Below are positions 9,516-18,897 of a DNA stretch of 47,359 nt, in pieces (within the stretch, counting starts at the first letter, position 1; each line of letters starts with the position of its first letter). This DNA comes from Erythrobacter sanguineus (GTDB taxonomy: Bacteria > Pseudomonadota > Alphaproteobacteria > Sphingomonadales > Sphingomonadaceae): positions 1 through 47,359 of the forward strand of contig CAMCUB010000028.1 in NCBI GenBank assembly GCA_945878845.1, given 5' to 3'. The position numbers were made by a program, and so were the translations under genes. The notes beneath the pieces were generated by a model. That model was not told the origin of the DNA. It ran no database searches and saw only the letters and a list, made by a program, of their open reading frames with translations.

Positions 9516-10255
9516 TCTTGCGGAGCATGCCCCACACCATCCTAGTCGTCGATGACGATCCCCACATCCGCCAGCTGCTGGTCTTCGCGCTCGGCAAGGC
9601 GGGGCTCGCCAGCCATGAGGCCGCCGATGGCGAGGAGGCGGTGGCGATGATCGCTGCCTGTCCGCCCGATCTCGTGATCCTCGACATCAACATGCCGCGC
9701 ATGGACGGGCTCGAGGTGTGCCGCCGGGTGCGGGCGACGAGCACCGTGCCGATCCTGTTCCTGTCCTCGCGCGATGACGAGATCGACCGGGTGCTGGGGA
9801 TCGAGCTGGGGGGCGATGACTATGTCGTCAAACCCTTCTCCCCGCGCGAGGTGGTGGCGCGCACCCAGGCGATCCTGCGCCGCGCTGCGGGCGGTGCCGC
9901 CCCGGCCGCCGCTGCGCCCGAGTCTGCGGGCGCGCTCGTGACCCATGGCTGCCTTGCGCTCGACACCGAGAGCTGGCGCGCGCGCTGGGACGGGCGCGAG
10001 GTGGTCCTCACCGTCACCGAATTCGCGATGCTGCGCGCGCTGGCGGCGCGGCCGGGCAAGGTCTTCAGCCGCGACGAATTGATCGACCGGCTGCACGGGC
10101 CGGGCTTCGCGGTCACCGACCGCACCATCGACAGCCACATCCGCAACATCCGCGCAAAGTTCTCCGTGGTGGGCGCCGAGGGGCTGATCGAGACCCGTGC
10201 CGGGATCGGCTATGCGCTCGGGCCCTGCATGGCCGGGGGCTCGGCCGAAGGATGA
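9512..10255 (+). CDS. OmpR/CreB-type response regulator
   Basis: DNA-binding response regulator that should be phosphorylated by the kinase encoded next. With the GTG at 9512 the protein has 247 residues: receiver domain with acidic pocket VVDDDPH, phospho-acceptor Asp58 in LVILDINMPRMDG and Lys107 in VVKPFSPRE, then an Ala-rich linker (about 125-145) and a winged-helix domain with the family-typical LTVTEFAMLRALAARPGKVFSRDELI and RTIDSHIRNIRAKF. The GTG overlaps the stop of the DUF4173 gene; the ATG at 9527 (242 residues) is the alternative start. The 3' end overlaps the kinase ATG by four bases, so all three genes are coupled. Closest known logic is CreB-CreC, but orthology is not shown. 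Confidence 0.93.
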   Translation: MILRSMPHTILVVDDDPHIRQLLVFALGKAGLASHEAADGEEAVAMIAACPPDLVILDINMPRMDGLEVCRRVRATSTVPILFLSSRDDEIDRVLGIELGGDDYVVKPFSPREVVARTQAILRRAAGGAAPAAAAPESAGALVTHGCLALDTESWRARWDGREVVLTVTEFAMLRALAARPGKVFSRDELIDRLHGPGFAVTDRTIDSHIRNIRAKFSVVGAEGLIETRAGIGYALGPCMAGGSAEG

Positions 10256-11859
10256 TCCGCGCCGCGAAGGAATGGCTCAAGGCGCGCTGGCCGCGGCTGT
10301 CCTTGCGCACCATCGTGTTTGCGACGCTGTTCACGGTCGCAGCGCTGCCGGGAATCGCGGCAATGTTCCTGCGCGTCTACGAGAACACACTAGTCCGCCA
10401 GACCGAGGCCGAGCTGGTGGCGCAAGGGGCGGCGCTGGCGGCCGCGGCGGCGGCGCAATGGCCGGGCGCGCCGCCCGCCACGCTGCCCGACCGCCAAGAT
10501 CTGGTACCCGAGGTGCCGACGATCGACCTCAGCAGCACCCCGATCCTGCCCGAGCGGCCCGCCCCGTCGCGTGCCTCTGCGGCGCCCGACCCGCAGGCCC
10601 TTGTCGCTGCCCGCGCGCTCGCCCCGGTGGCGGCGCGGACCCGGCAGGTCACCCTGTCGGCCATCCTTCTCCTCGACCGGCAGGGTCTGGTCGCCGCCGA
10701 CGGCGACGCGCAGAGCCTCTCAGACCTTCCCGAAGTGCGCGCCGCGCTCGCCGGGCGACCGGCGACCGTCCTGCGCCGCAATGGCGACTACCGGGCTGGC
10801 TATGACTTCGAATGGCTCAGCCGCGCTGCCGCACTACGGGTGCATCACGCTCGGCCGGTGATCGTGGACGGCCGCGTGGTGGGCGTGCTGTTGCTGTCAC
10901 GCTCGGCCCGGGCGCTGTTCAAGGGGATCTATGCCGACCGCGGCAAGATCGCCTTCGGGATCGTCGCGATTTTCGGCGTGCTGGTGGTGCTCTCCGGCGT
11001 GCTCACGCGCGGGATTGTCCGGCCGGTCGAGGCGCTGGCGCGGGCGAGCCGGGCGCTCGCCTCGGGGCGGCAGGAGGATATCCCGGAGCCCCCGCGCACC
11101 GCCGCGACCGAGATCCAGGCGCTCTATACCGATTTTGCCCGCATGGCCGAAGCGATCGAGCGGCGCTCGCGTTACCTGCGCGACTTCGCCCATGCGATGA
11201 GCCACGAATTCAAGACCCCGCTCTCGGGCATCCGCGGGACGCTCGAGATCCTTGCCGATCACGGCGAGACCATGGCCCCGGAGGAACGGCGGCGGTTTCT
11301 CGCCAATGCCGATGCCGATGCCGCGCGGCTGACGATGCTGACCGCAAGGCTGCTCGAACTGGCGCGGGCGGATCTGGGCGCCAATGACCCGGCGGCGCGG
11401 GCGGATCTGGCCGATGTCCTCAGACGCCACGCGGACGCCTGCGGGGCGGGCTTTGCGGTCGCGGCCGATCTTGCGCCCCGCATGCCGCTACTGGCCATGC
11501 CCGAAGCGGCGCTCGACGCGGTAGTCGGAGCGCTGATCGACAATGCGCGGCAGGCAGGAGCGCAGCGGATCGCCTTTACGGCGCGGATCGTGGCAGGGAC
11601 CGGCATGGCGCATATCACGATCGCCGACGATGGCCCGGGCATCGCGCCCAGCGACCGGGCGCGGGTGTTCGAGCCGTTCTTCACCACCCGCCGCGCCAGC
11701 GGGGGCAGCGGGCTAGGCCTTCCCATCGTCCTCTCGCTGGTCGATGCTGCGGGGGGCGAGCTGCAGCTGGACGAGAGCGAGGCAGATGGCGAAGGCGGCG
11801 CGCGCTTCGTGCTGACGGTGCCGGTCGCCGCCGACCGGTTCGGCCCCGCGAACGTGTGA
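10252..11859 (+). CDS. Sensor histidine kinase (CreC-like)
   Basis: Membrane sensor kinase of 535 residues, partner of the regulator at 9512-10255. Order of parts: first membrane segment (about 18-40), a periplasmic sensing domain of about 185 residues containing an Ala/Pro-rich stretch and a Cache-like LSAILLLDRQGLVAADG, second membrane segment (about 227-248), HAMP linker, H box with His318 in AHAMSHEFKTPLSGI, N box LIDNARQAGA, and ATP-binding G boxes DDGPGI, FEPFFTT and GSGLGLPIV. All catalytic motifs are intact. It ends 25 bases before the convergent operon at 11885, and I saw no strong hairpin with a T run in that gap. Confidence 0.93.
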   Translation: MIRAAKEWLKARWPRLSLRTIVFATLFTVAALPGIAAMFLRVYENTLVRQTEAELVAQGAALAAAAAAQWPGAPPATLPDRQDLVPEVPTIDLSSTPILPERPAPSRASAAPDPQALVAARALAPVAARTRQVTLSAILLLDRQGLVAADGDAQSLSDLPEVRAALAGRPATVLRRNGDYRAGYDFEWLSRAAALRVHHARPVIVDGRVVGVLLLSRSARALFKGIYADRGKIAFGIVAIFGVLVVLSGVLTRGIVRPVEALARASRALASGRQEDIPEPPRTAATEIQALYTDFARMAEAIERRSRYLRDFAHAMSHEFKTPLSGIRGTLEILADHGETMAPEERRRFLANADADAARLTMLTARLLELARADLGANDPAARADLADVLRRHADACGAGFAVAADLAPRMPLLAMPEAALDAVVGALIDNARQAGAQRIAFTARIVAGTGMAHITIADDGPGIAPSDRARVFEPFFTTRRASGGSGLGLPIVLSLVDAAGGELQLDESEADGEGGARFVLTVPVAADRFGPANV

Positions 11860-11884
11860 GTACGCAACCCGCGCTGAGCCGACT

Positions 11885-13687
11885 CTAGACCGTGGATGCT
11901 GCGCGCAAGCGTCGCTCTGCGAACCAGAGCACGCCGCTGAGCAAGAGCCACAGCAGGACATAGGGCCACCCGGCGGAGCGCCGTTCCTGCTGAGCGCTGA
12001 CCTTCGCGGCGGACTGCTGTGCCGCCCAGCGTGCTGTCGCCTGACCGGTCTCGGCGGCACGCAGGGATGCAAGGGCCGCCTCGGGAAGGACGAGGAAAGC
12101 GAAGGCCTGCTCGCCGCCGCGCCCCGTCTGCACGATCTTGTGCTCGCCAGGCACCTGCGGCCAGTAGGCAGCGCATCCGCGCGGGCCTGCATCGGGGTCA
12201 ATGACAAGCGCGACCTCGGCATTGCCGGGTGCGATGGCCCGCGCATCGGCGGCAATGCCGCAGATCGCGGCCCGCTCGCCCGCCTGCACCAAGGTGGGCA
12301 CATCGGGGCGGAACACGCTATCGGGCCGCGCGACCGCACTCAGCGTCTGGCTCCACCACTGGGCGTAGCGATCCTGCTGCCCGCCGAGCACCAGCGCGAA
12401 ACCGTCGGCGAGAGTCCACAAGGCCACGCGCCCCTGTCCGCGCTGCTGCCATCCGGCCAGCAGCGCCCCATCGGCGTCGGTGACCACCGGCACGACATCC
12501 GGCCCGGTGCGAAGCGTCCATCGCCCCAGTTCGGGGGCCGGATCGTCAAGCGTGTTGAGGCCTTCCGCAGCGTCCGGGAGCGGCGGGCCGCTCTTTGCCG
12601 CCAGCGCTTCGGCGTCTGCGGCGAGGGGGGGCAGTGCCACTTCGGCAAGCTCGCTGCCGCCCTCCGCGGCAAAGCCGAGACTGCGCCATGCGCCGCGCGC
12701 GTCGGCCGTGGCGGGGCCAGTCATTCGCACCACGACGCCGAGCCCGCCGGTGACAGCCTGCGCCAAGCCCGCCCGCCCGCCGCCGCCGAGTGCCATGAGC
12801 GCCCGGTCGTCGAGGATCACGATGTCGCTATCGGCCAGACTCGCCCGGTCGAGCCGCACCCCGTCACCGCCCAGATCGACACCGCCGCCCGCTTCCAGGC
12901 GGCTTCTGAGCGCGATCCCCGAATCCTCGGCCCAGCGGCGCAGATATTTGGTCTCGGGCGAGGGCGCGCCGATCAGCAGCGCGCGCAGGGGCCGCTCCTC
13001 GAGCGTGCGCAGCGGCACCGGGGTGTCCGAGACGATCTCCTTGTCGCGCCCGCGCAGGCGCAGCGTGAAGGCCACGAGACCCGGCGCGCGCGTGGTGCCG
13101 CCGAGCGTGAATTGGCCTGCATCGCCAAGCGCACGGCTGTCCACCCGCTCCCGCGCCGGATCAAGCAGTTCGGCCGTCCCGCCCGCCATTCCCGCCGCCT
13201 CGCCCGCGAGCGTGAACACCGCGCCAGCGGGCGTGTCGGCGGGCGGATCGAGCCGGATCAGGCCGCGGGGGGCCGGCATCGGGGTGAAGGTGGCCGGGAC
13301 CCCGGCAGCGGCGTCGCGATCCCTTTCGGTGAGCCCGCGTCCGGCGATCCGCAGGCGCTGCACCTGGGGGTGACGGCGTAGCGCCGTGGCGAGGTCGGGC
13401 ACGCGCTCGGCAGTGGGGATCCCTGGTGCCTCGGGCAGTGCGACCAGCCGTTCCCCGGGTTGGGCGCGGGTGTCAGCGGGTGTCTCGGCGGTGGCGACGA
13501 CCAGCGTCTCCCCGCCAATCGGGATGGCGGGCGGGAACAGCGCGAAATAGAGGCTCAGCCCGCTGGCGAGCGAGAGGCCCGCGAGCACCCACCCTTGCCA
13601 GCCGCGCCGCAGCAGCGCGAGCCGCACCATCGCAGCCAGCGCGCCTGCGGCGATCAGCGCGGCGGTCAGGGTCTCGGGGCCGACCAT
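11885..13687 (-). CDS. Large membrane protein at the end of the MoxR/BatA operon
   Basis: A 600-residue protein with two N-terminal membrane segments (about 6-25 and 32-52), a long soluble region, and one C-terminal membrane segment (PYVLLWLLLSGVLWFAE) followed by a basic tail. The middle contains RALLIGAPSPETKYLRRWAE, AGGGVDLGGDGVRLDRASLA and DIVILDDRALMALGGGGRA; this resembles the Rossmann-like, amidotransferase-like fold common in large membrane proteins of BatA loci, but catalytic residues are not evident. Its ATG directly follows the stop of the upstream gene (TGAATG, no gap). Function unknown; its place suggests a structural partner of the BatA-like and DUF58 proteins in the envelope. 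Confidence 0.75.
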   Translation of the reverse strand: MVGPETLTAALIAAGALAAMVRLALLRRGWQGWVLAGLSLASGLSLYFALFPPAIPIGGETLVVATAETPADTRAQPGERLVALPEAPGIPTAERVPDLATALRRHPQVQRLRIAGRGLTERDRDAAAGVPATFTPMPAPRGLIRLDPPADTPAGAVFTLAGEAAGMAGGTAELLDPARERVDSRALGDAGQFTLGGTTRAPGLVAFTLRLRGRDKEIVSDTPVPLRTLEERPLRALLIGAPSPETKYLRRWAEDSGIALRSRLEAGGGVDLGGDGVRLDRASLADSDIVILDDRALMALGGGGRAGLAQAVTGGLGVVVRMTGPATADARGAWRSLGFAAEGGSELAEVALPPLAADAEALAAKSGPPLPDAAEGLNTLDDPAPELGRWTLRTGPDVVPVVTDADGALLAGWQQRGQGRVALWTLADGFALVLGGQQDRYAQWWSQTLSAVARPDSVFRPDVPTLVQAGERAAICGIAADARAIAPGNAEVALVIDPDAGPRGCAAYWPQVPGEHKIVQTGRGGEQAFAFLVLPEAALASLRAAETGQATARWAAQQSAAKVSAQQERRSAGWPYVLLWLLLSGVLWFAERRLRAASTV

Positions 13688-15808
13688 TCAGCGCAGACCC
13701 TCGGCATAGCGGCGGCCCAGCGCGCCGCCATCGCCGCGGCGGCGCACCTGCGCGGGGGGGCGGGTGAGCACGGTCCACAATGTCCCGCGCAGCTTCTCGC
13801 GCAAGACCCGCGAGCCTGGCTCAGCCCGCAGGGCGTCAATGGCGGCAAGCACCGCCAGCGGATCGCGGATCCGGGCGCTGTTGCCGCGCACCCAGCTCTC
13901 GAGCCCGGCCAAGTCGATCGCCCCGGTCTGGGCGAGCGCGCGCCATGCGGTGGCCGGAACCGCATCGGGAAGCGTGTAGGGCGTCAGCTGCGCCCCGCCG
14001 CCGACGATCCCTTCGCGCTTGCCGGTCAGGCGCCGGGCCATGTCGATCGGCGGCTGCTGCGAGCCGATCCGGGGCAGGTAGATGCGCGTCGCCTGCTGGA
14101 TGCGCTTGATGTAATCGAGCGCCTTGTTCTCGAACGGCAGCGCGGCTTCAGGCTTGCCGGTGCGCAGATTGACCTCGGCCTCCCACATCGCATCGAGCGC
14201 AAGCTTGAGCAGCGCGCGGGAATCGGGATCAAGCAGGGTCGCCGCCTCGCTCTCGTCATGGGTGTGGCCGTAATCGGCAAGGACATTGCCGAGATCGCCG
14301 AACACCGGACTTGCCGGCGCTTCGCCGTGGTCGTGGCCGTCACCGTCGTAATGATCGGGCTCGGCGGGCTCCTCCTTGTCGGCGGTCGGCAGCGGGGGCT
14401 TGGGTGTCTCCTCGGCCTCCATCCCCATGAACTGGCCATAGCGCAGGCGCAGCAGGCGTTGGTCGACGCCGATGGTGTCGGCCCGGACGAGGAAGTCGTC
14501 GGGGCTGAGGCTCCGGCGCTGTTTGATGAGCGCCTCGGTGTCGATGATCACCTGCCGCTGGCTGCGGAAATAGGCGGGCAGCTGCCGTTTGGCCGCGAGG
14601 TCGAGGCCTTCGACCTCGGCGAGCCTGGGCGAGGGGAAACGCAGGATCACGCCGGGTCCGCGCACCACCTGCGGACCGGGCGAGCGGGTGTCGGCGATAG
14701 TCAGCTGCACCACCAGATCGCTCCCGGGCTGGAGGCCATAGGGGGCGAGCGGCAGGTCGATGGCAAAGCGGCTGCGGCGCGGATCGCCCCCACCTAAAGC
14801 GGTGCCGGTGATGCTGATGCTGCGCTCGGCAAAGCGCACATTCTCGCCCTCGCCGATGGCGGTGGTGATGGTTGCGCGGGCGAATGGGTTGACCGCGTAA
14901 TCGTCCGATGCTTCGAACACCACACGCCAGCTGCGCTGTCCGGGGCTCATGGTGGCGAGACCAGAGGCGGGCTCGATCACGCGCACCTGCGGCGGTTCGT
15001 CGGCGATCGGTTCGAGCCGGTAGGCGGGGAGCTGCGTGCGCATCCCGGCGGCGTTGACGCGATATAGCGAGGGCATGTCGAGCCGCAGTGACGCGCCCCA
15101 GCCGTCAGGGTTGCGGACAAGCGGGATGGCCTGCCCGCCGACAAGCTGCACCGCAGCCGATTGCGGCGGCGGGTCGAAGGCAAAGGTCCACTCGATGCGC
15201 GAGCCTTGCGGCGCACGGATGTCGAGGGTGTCGGAAAGCCGCGCGGGAAGGCCGGTATAGGCAGGCGGGACAATGCGCACACGCTGCCCGGTGAGGCGCG
15301 GCTCTCCGCGCGCGGCGGGGGTGGCGGTGGTCACGGGGGCGAGCGGGGGCGGGGCGGTGCGCTGCGCCTGCCAGACGATGATCCCGGCAAGGGCCGCTGC
15401 GGCAAAGCCCCAGGCGATGGTAATGCGACGCCGAGACCAGCCATCGGCGAGGCTTGCGGGATCGATAACGGCCAGGCGGGCGGCGATCCGCTCGGCCTGA
15501 AGCCTTTCCATCGGGGCGAGCTCAGCAGGTGCGAAGACCAGCGCGGCGCTGTCTTCAAGGCTTTGCTCGCGCGCGTTGAGGCGGCGCACCAGCCAACTGC
15601 GGTCGAGGCGGTCTGCGGCCCGCCGCGCCGCCCATGCGACACCAAGGCCTCCGCAAACGAGAGCGGCGAGGGCGGGAAGGGGCCCACCAAGCGCGAAGGC
15701 CAGCCACGCCAGCACCAGCGCCAGCGGGCTCCACACCAGCGCCGCGTCCAGCGCGGCATGGCGGCGGGCAGGGGCGAGCCAGTCGGCAAAGTCGATCATC
15801 CCGCTCAC
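13688..15808 (-). CDS. DUF4175-like large envelope protein
   Basis: A 706-residue protein with two or three N-terminal membrane segments (about 20-60 and 135-160) and a long periplasmic region. The start is the GTG at 15808, which overlaps the stop of the upstream gene (GTGA) and has AAGG eight bases before it; an ATG at 15799 is the alternative. Blocks such as GQRVRIVPPAYTGLPARLSDTL and PGQRSWRVVFEASDDYAV resemble beta-sandwich domains of DUF4175 family proteins next to MoxR/BatA genes. The C-terminal third is helical, with a His/Asp/Glu-rich insert (DHYDGDGHDHGE, then YGHTHDESE, encoded near 14255-14360) that could bind metal. Membership in the family is my judgement from layout and context; the molecular role is unknown. 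Confidence 0.75.
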   Translation of the reverse strand: MSGMIDFADWLAPARRHAALDAALVWSPLALVLAWLAFALGGPLPALAALVCGGLGVAWAARRAADRLDRSWLVRRLNAREQSLEDSAALVFAPAELAPMERLQAERIAARLAVIDPASLADGWSRRRITIAWGFAAAALAGIIVWQAQRTAPPPLAPVTTATPAARGEPRLTGQRVRIVPPAYTGLPARLSDTLDIRAPQGSRIEWTFAFDPPPQSAAVQLVGGQAIPLVRNPDGWGASLRLDMPSLYRVNAAGMRTQLPAYRLEPIADEPPQVRVIEPASGLATMSPGQRSWRVVFEASDDYAVNPFARATITTAIGEGENVRFAERSISITGTALGGGDPRRSRFAIDLPLAPYGLQPGSDLVVQLTIADTRSPGPQVVRGPGVILRFPSPRLAEVEGLDLAAKRQLPAYFRSQRQVIIDTEALIKQRRSLSPDDFLVRADTIGVDQRLLRLRYGQFMGMEAEETPKPPLPTADKEEPAEPDHYDGDGHDHGEAPASPVFGDLGNVLADYGHTHDESEAATLLDPDSRALLKLALDAMWEAEVNLRTGKPEAALPFENKALDYIKRIQQATRIYLPRIGSQQPPIDMARRLTGKREGIVGGGAQLTPYTLPDAVPATAWRALAQTGAIDLAGLESWVRGNSARIRDPLAVLAAIDALRAEPGSRVLREKLRGTLWTVLTRPPAQVRRRGDGGALGRRYAEGLR

Positions 15809-16956
15809 GCCGTAAACCTTCGCCGGCGGGTGGCGAGCAGGCGCTCGGCCAGGAAAAGGCCTGCGATGATCACGCCCAGCCATGCCGAAAGCTCGTAGGG
15901 CGGCAGCGCGAAGGGCGCGACGCCCGCCACGGGTGCAAAGGCGGCGGCACTGACCCGGGCAGGCGGGGGAGCGGGAGGCGTTACAAGATCGCGCAAAAGC
16001 GCAGGGAAGCTGCCAGACAGCAGGTCGGGCATCGCCGCCGGTTCGAGCGGGCGCGTGAAGCGCATGATCCGTCCCGCCCCCAGCACCCCGCCCTCGACCA
16101 GCGCACCGCCGGTGTCATCGCGCCACAAGGGCGCGCTGGCAGCGGGCATGGCGACCTCTGCCTGCGCCGCGAGGAGGGCGGTGCCGCCTGCGCTCACCCA
16201 GTCGGTGAGGGCTTGCGGCACCGGGCCCGGCTTGAGCCACACCAGCACCGCACCATCGCGGGGCAGATCGGTTCCGGTCGAAGCATCGAAGCGCTCTTGC
16301 TCGCTCCACGCCTGAGCGGCGGCGTGGAAATAGCGCACAGCCCCGGCTTGCCCCTCTGCATTTCGCAAGGCGAGCGCGGGGGCAGGGGGCGCTTCGGGCG
16401 CATCAGCCTGCGACGCACTCGTGGCCTTCTCGACCACCTGCCAGGTCACCTTGCGGGTCAGGCGCAAGCGCGCCGCGTCCACGCCGGCGAGCACTGGCGG
16501 CACGAGGATCGTGAGCGCAGCGGCGGGCGGCAATTCGGCATCATATTGGCGGATCAGGCTGGAGGTTTGGGCGCGGGCAGGCGGCGTCGCTTCCCCGACT
16601 TCCGGAAAGCCCGGCGCGATCCAGCGCAGGTCGGCGTCCGGCCCTGCGGCCTTGCGCGCGGCGGCCGCATCGATGCCAGGCGCGGCGAGAACGCGCGGGG
16701 CATCATCCTCCCACCCCAGCATCGCAGGCCGCGCCAGCAGCAACGCGAGGCAAGCGACGATCAGCAGTCGCAGAGCCAGCAGCAGCCACTCGTCGAAGCG
16801 CAAGCGGCTGCGCGGGCGCGGGCGCGCGTCGAGCCAGCGCAGCGCGGCGAAATCGAGCGGCACCTCCTCGGTGCGGCGGCGCAGGTGGATCACCAGCGGC
16901 ACGATCAGCGCCGCCAGCATCGCGAGGCCCAGCGGGGCCAGCAGCAGCGGGGTCAC
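15805..16956 (-). CDS. BatA-like membrane protein (aerotolerance N-terminal domain)
   Basis: 383 residues with the BatA N-terminal signature: membrane helix LLLAPLGLAMLAALIVPLVIHL, then RRRTEEVPLDFAALRWLDARPRPRSRLRFDEWLLLALRLL split by short loops, then a second helix (LIVACLALLLARPAML). A soluble region of about 250 residues follows, and a C-terminal membrane segment (LSAWLGVIIAGLFLAERLL). The usual vWA MIDAS motif is not obvious, so this is the shorter BatA-type form. It starts at a GTG that overlaps the stop of the DUF58 gene by four bases. In the family these proteins work with a MoxR ATPase and DUF58/vWA proteins on the envelope; the substrate is not known. Confidence 0.85.
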   Translation of the reverse strand: MTPLLLAPLGLAMLAALIVPLVIHLRRRTEEVPLDFAALRWLDARPRPRSRLRFDEWLLLALRLLIVACLALLLARPAMLGWEDDAPRVLAAPGIDAAAARKAAGPDADLRWIAPGFPEVGEATPPARAQTSSLIRQYDAELPPAAALTILVPPVLAGVDAARLRLTRKVTWQVVEKATSASQADAPEAPPAPALALRNAEGQAGAVRYFHAAAQAWSEQERFDASTGTDLPRDGAVLVWLKPGPVPQALTDWVSAGGTALLAAQAEVAMPAASAPLWRDDTGGALVEGGVLGAGRIMRFTRPLEPAAMPDLLSGSFPALLRDLVTPPAPPPARVSAAAFAPVAGVAPFALPPYELSAWLGVIIAGLFLAERLLATRRRRFTA

Positions 16957-17849
16957 GGTGCTCTGCCTCGGCGCCCGAAGAACACCTGCAAGGGCTGATC
17001 GATCGGTTCGTCCAGCACATAGGCCGTGTGCGGGATGCCAGCCGCATCGAGCCGTTCAGCCAAAGCCTCGCGCGCGGCGGCGAAGCGGGCGAGGAAGGTC
17101 TCGCGCAAGGCCGCGCCGTCGGTCACCAGCTCCTCGCCGCTTTCCTGATCGCGGAACCGAAAGCCCCCGTTGAAGGGAAAATCGCGTTCCTCGGCGGTCA
17201 GCAGCTGCACCGCCAGCACCTCGCGCCCGGCCTTGGCAAGCCGCTCGATCAGAGCGATGCCCGCCTCGTCGAAGCAATCGGACAGGAACAGCACCAGATC
17301 GCGCGCGGCAATCCGTTCCCACAGCGGCGCGAGCGTGGCGGAATCGGCGAAGGTGCCTGCCGGTACCAGTCGCGAGAATTGAATTTGCATCGCTTTGAAC
17401 TGCGCCCGTCCGCGGTGCGGGTCGACAACGCCGAGTGCGCTCTGCTGCAGGCTCATCCAGCCGAAGCGGTCGCCCTGCATCATCGCAAGCTCGGCCACAC
17501 ACAGCGCGAGGAGCTTGGCCGCCTCCATCCGCGACCAATCGGGCCGCGCCCGGTCGGCTTGCGCCATCGAGGCGCTCGCGTCGAGCAGGATCCACACCGA
17601 GACCGGGCTTTCCTGCTCGGCCTCGCGCACGAAGAAACGGTCGGAGCGAGCGAACAGCTTCCAGTCGATCCGGCGCGGCTCGTCGCCCGGCTCGTAGGCG
17701 CGGTATTGCGCGAATTCGAGCCCCGAGCCCTTGTTGCGGCTGGCATGCATCCCGAAGCCGCGATCGCCCATGTCGCGGCGGGTGTGCAAGGCAAGCCGCT
17801 TGAGCCGGCTGCGCACTTCGGGCGGTATGGTGAGCGGCGGGCGCGCCAT
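16953..17849 (-). CDS. DUF58 family protein
   Basis: 298-residue cytoplasmic protein of the DUF58 family, a vWA-like partner of MoxR ATPases. The family core is present: FAQYRAYEPGDEPRRIDWKL followed by FARSDRFFVREAEQE, and the MIDAS-like segment WILLDASASMAQADR where DASAS provides the metal ligands. The C terminus has LVLFLSDCFDEAGIALIERL. The length matches the family (280-450). The gene starts 10 bases after the stop of the MoxR gene and overlaps the BatA-like gene by four bases, which is the standard order MoxR-DUF58-BatA. Confidence 0.9.
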   Translation of the reverse strand: MARPPLTIPPEVRSRLKRLALHTRRDMGDRGFGMHASRNKGSGLEFAQYRAYEPGDEPRRIDWKLFARSDRFFVREAEQESPVSVWILLDASASMAQADRARPDWSRMEAAKLLALCVAELAMMQGDRFGWMSLQQSALGVVDPHRGRAQFKAMQIQFSRLVPAGTFADSATLAPLWERIAARDLVLFLSDCFDEAGIALIERLAKAGREVLAVQLLTAEERDFPFNGGFRFRDQESGEELVTDGAALRETFLARFAAAREALAERLDAAGIPHTAYVLDEPIDQPLQVFFGRRGRAP

Positions 17850-17859
17850 GGACCCGGTG

Positions 17860-18897
17860 CTAGGCGGAAGGAGGCGGCAGGTGCGCGAGCAATGCGGCGA
17901 CGATATCGTCCGCGCTCTTGCCCTCGGCCTCGGCCGCGAAACTCAGCAGCAGGCGGTGGCGCAGCACCGGGGCGGCGAGTGCTGCAATATCCTCGCGCGT
18001 GGCGGCGAGCCTGCCATGGAGCAGCGCGCGCGCCTTGGCGCACAGCACCAGCGCTTGCCCCGCACGCGGCCCCGCGCCCCAGCGCACGTAATCGGCCACC
18101 GCCCCCGGCGCATGCGCGTCGCCGGGACGCGTTGCGCGCACCAGAGAGGTGATCCAGCCGAGCAGATCCTCGCTGAGATAGACCTCACGCACATCGGCTT
18201 GCAGCGCCAGCACGTCCGCTGCCTTCATGACGCAGGGCACCGCCTCGCCTGCCTTGCCGGTGGTCATGGCAAGAATGTCGCGCTCTTCCTCGGCGGTAGG
18301 ATAGCCGACGCGCACCAGCAGCAAGAAGCGGTCAAGCTGGGCTTCGGGCAGCGGATAGGTGCCTGCCTGCTCGAGCGGGTTCTGGGTCGCCAGCACGAAG
18401 AACGGGCGCGGCAATTGGTAGGTCTGCCCGCCATAGCTGACGGTCTTTTCCTGCATTGCCTCTAGCAGCGCGGCCTGCGTCTTGGGCGGCGTGCGGTTGA
18501 GTTCGTCGGCGAGCAGCAGGTTGGTGAACACCGGCCCCTTCTGGAACCGGAAGCTCCGGTGGCCGGTGCCGTGATCCTCTTCGAGCAGTTCGGTGCCGAG
18601 AATGTCGCTCGGCATCAGGTCAGGGGTGAACTGCACGCGCCGGAAATCGAGCTCCAGAGCCTCGCCCAGCGTCCGCACCAGCAGCGTCTTGCCGAGGCCG
18701 GGCACGCCTTCGAGCAGGCAATGCCCGCCCGCGAGCAGCCCGATCAGCAATTGCTCGACAACATCGTCCTGCCCGACGATCGCGGTGGCAATGGCGCGTT
18801 TCAGCCCGGCGAGCTTGGCCGTGCGCTGTTCGATCCCGGCGGCAATCACCGCAGCCTGCTCTGGCACCTGTCCAAACCCTTCAATTGCTAAGCGCAT
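17860..18897 (-). CDS. MoxR-family AAA+ ATPase
   Basis: 345-residue ATPase that is expected to act as a chaperone-like motor on vWA-type partners. Motifs seen: Walker A in EGVPGLGKTLLVRT, Walker B in LLLADELNRTPPKTQAALLEAM, sensor 1 in FVLATQNPLEQAGTYPLPEAQ, and an arginine-finger region after LDRFLL. The start is the ATG at 18897, whose first 17 bases overlap the 3' end of the DUF4159 gene; the overlap is longer than is usual in this window but the N terminus (GFGQVPEQAAVIAAGIEQRT) looks like real MoxR. It controls the DUF58 and BatA-like proteins encoded next, judging by family precedent. Confidence 0.92.
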   Translation of the reverse strand: MRLAIEGFGQVPEQAAVIAAGIEQRTAKLAGLKRAIATAIVGQDDVVEQLLIGLLAGGHCLLEGVPGLGKTLLVRTLGEALELDFRRVQFTPDLMPSDILGTELLEEDHGTGHRSFRFQKGPVFTNLLLADELNRTPPKTQAALLEAMQEKTVSYGGQTYQLPRPFFVLATQNPLEQAGTYPLPEAQLDRFLLLVRVGYPTAEEERDILAMTTGKAGEAVPCVMKAADVLALQADVREVYLSEDLLGWITSLVRATRPGDAHAPGAVADYVRWGAGPRAGQALVLCAKARALLHGRLAATREDIAALAAPVLRHRLLLSFAAEAEGKSADDIVAALLAHLPPPSA

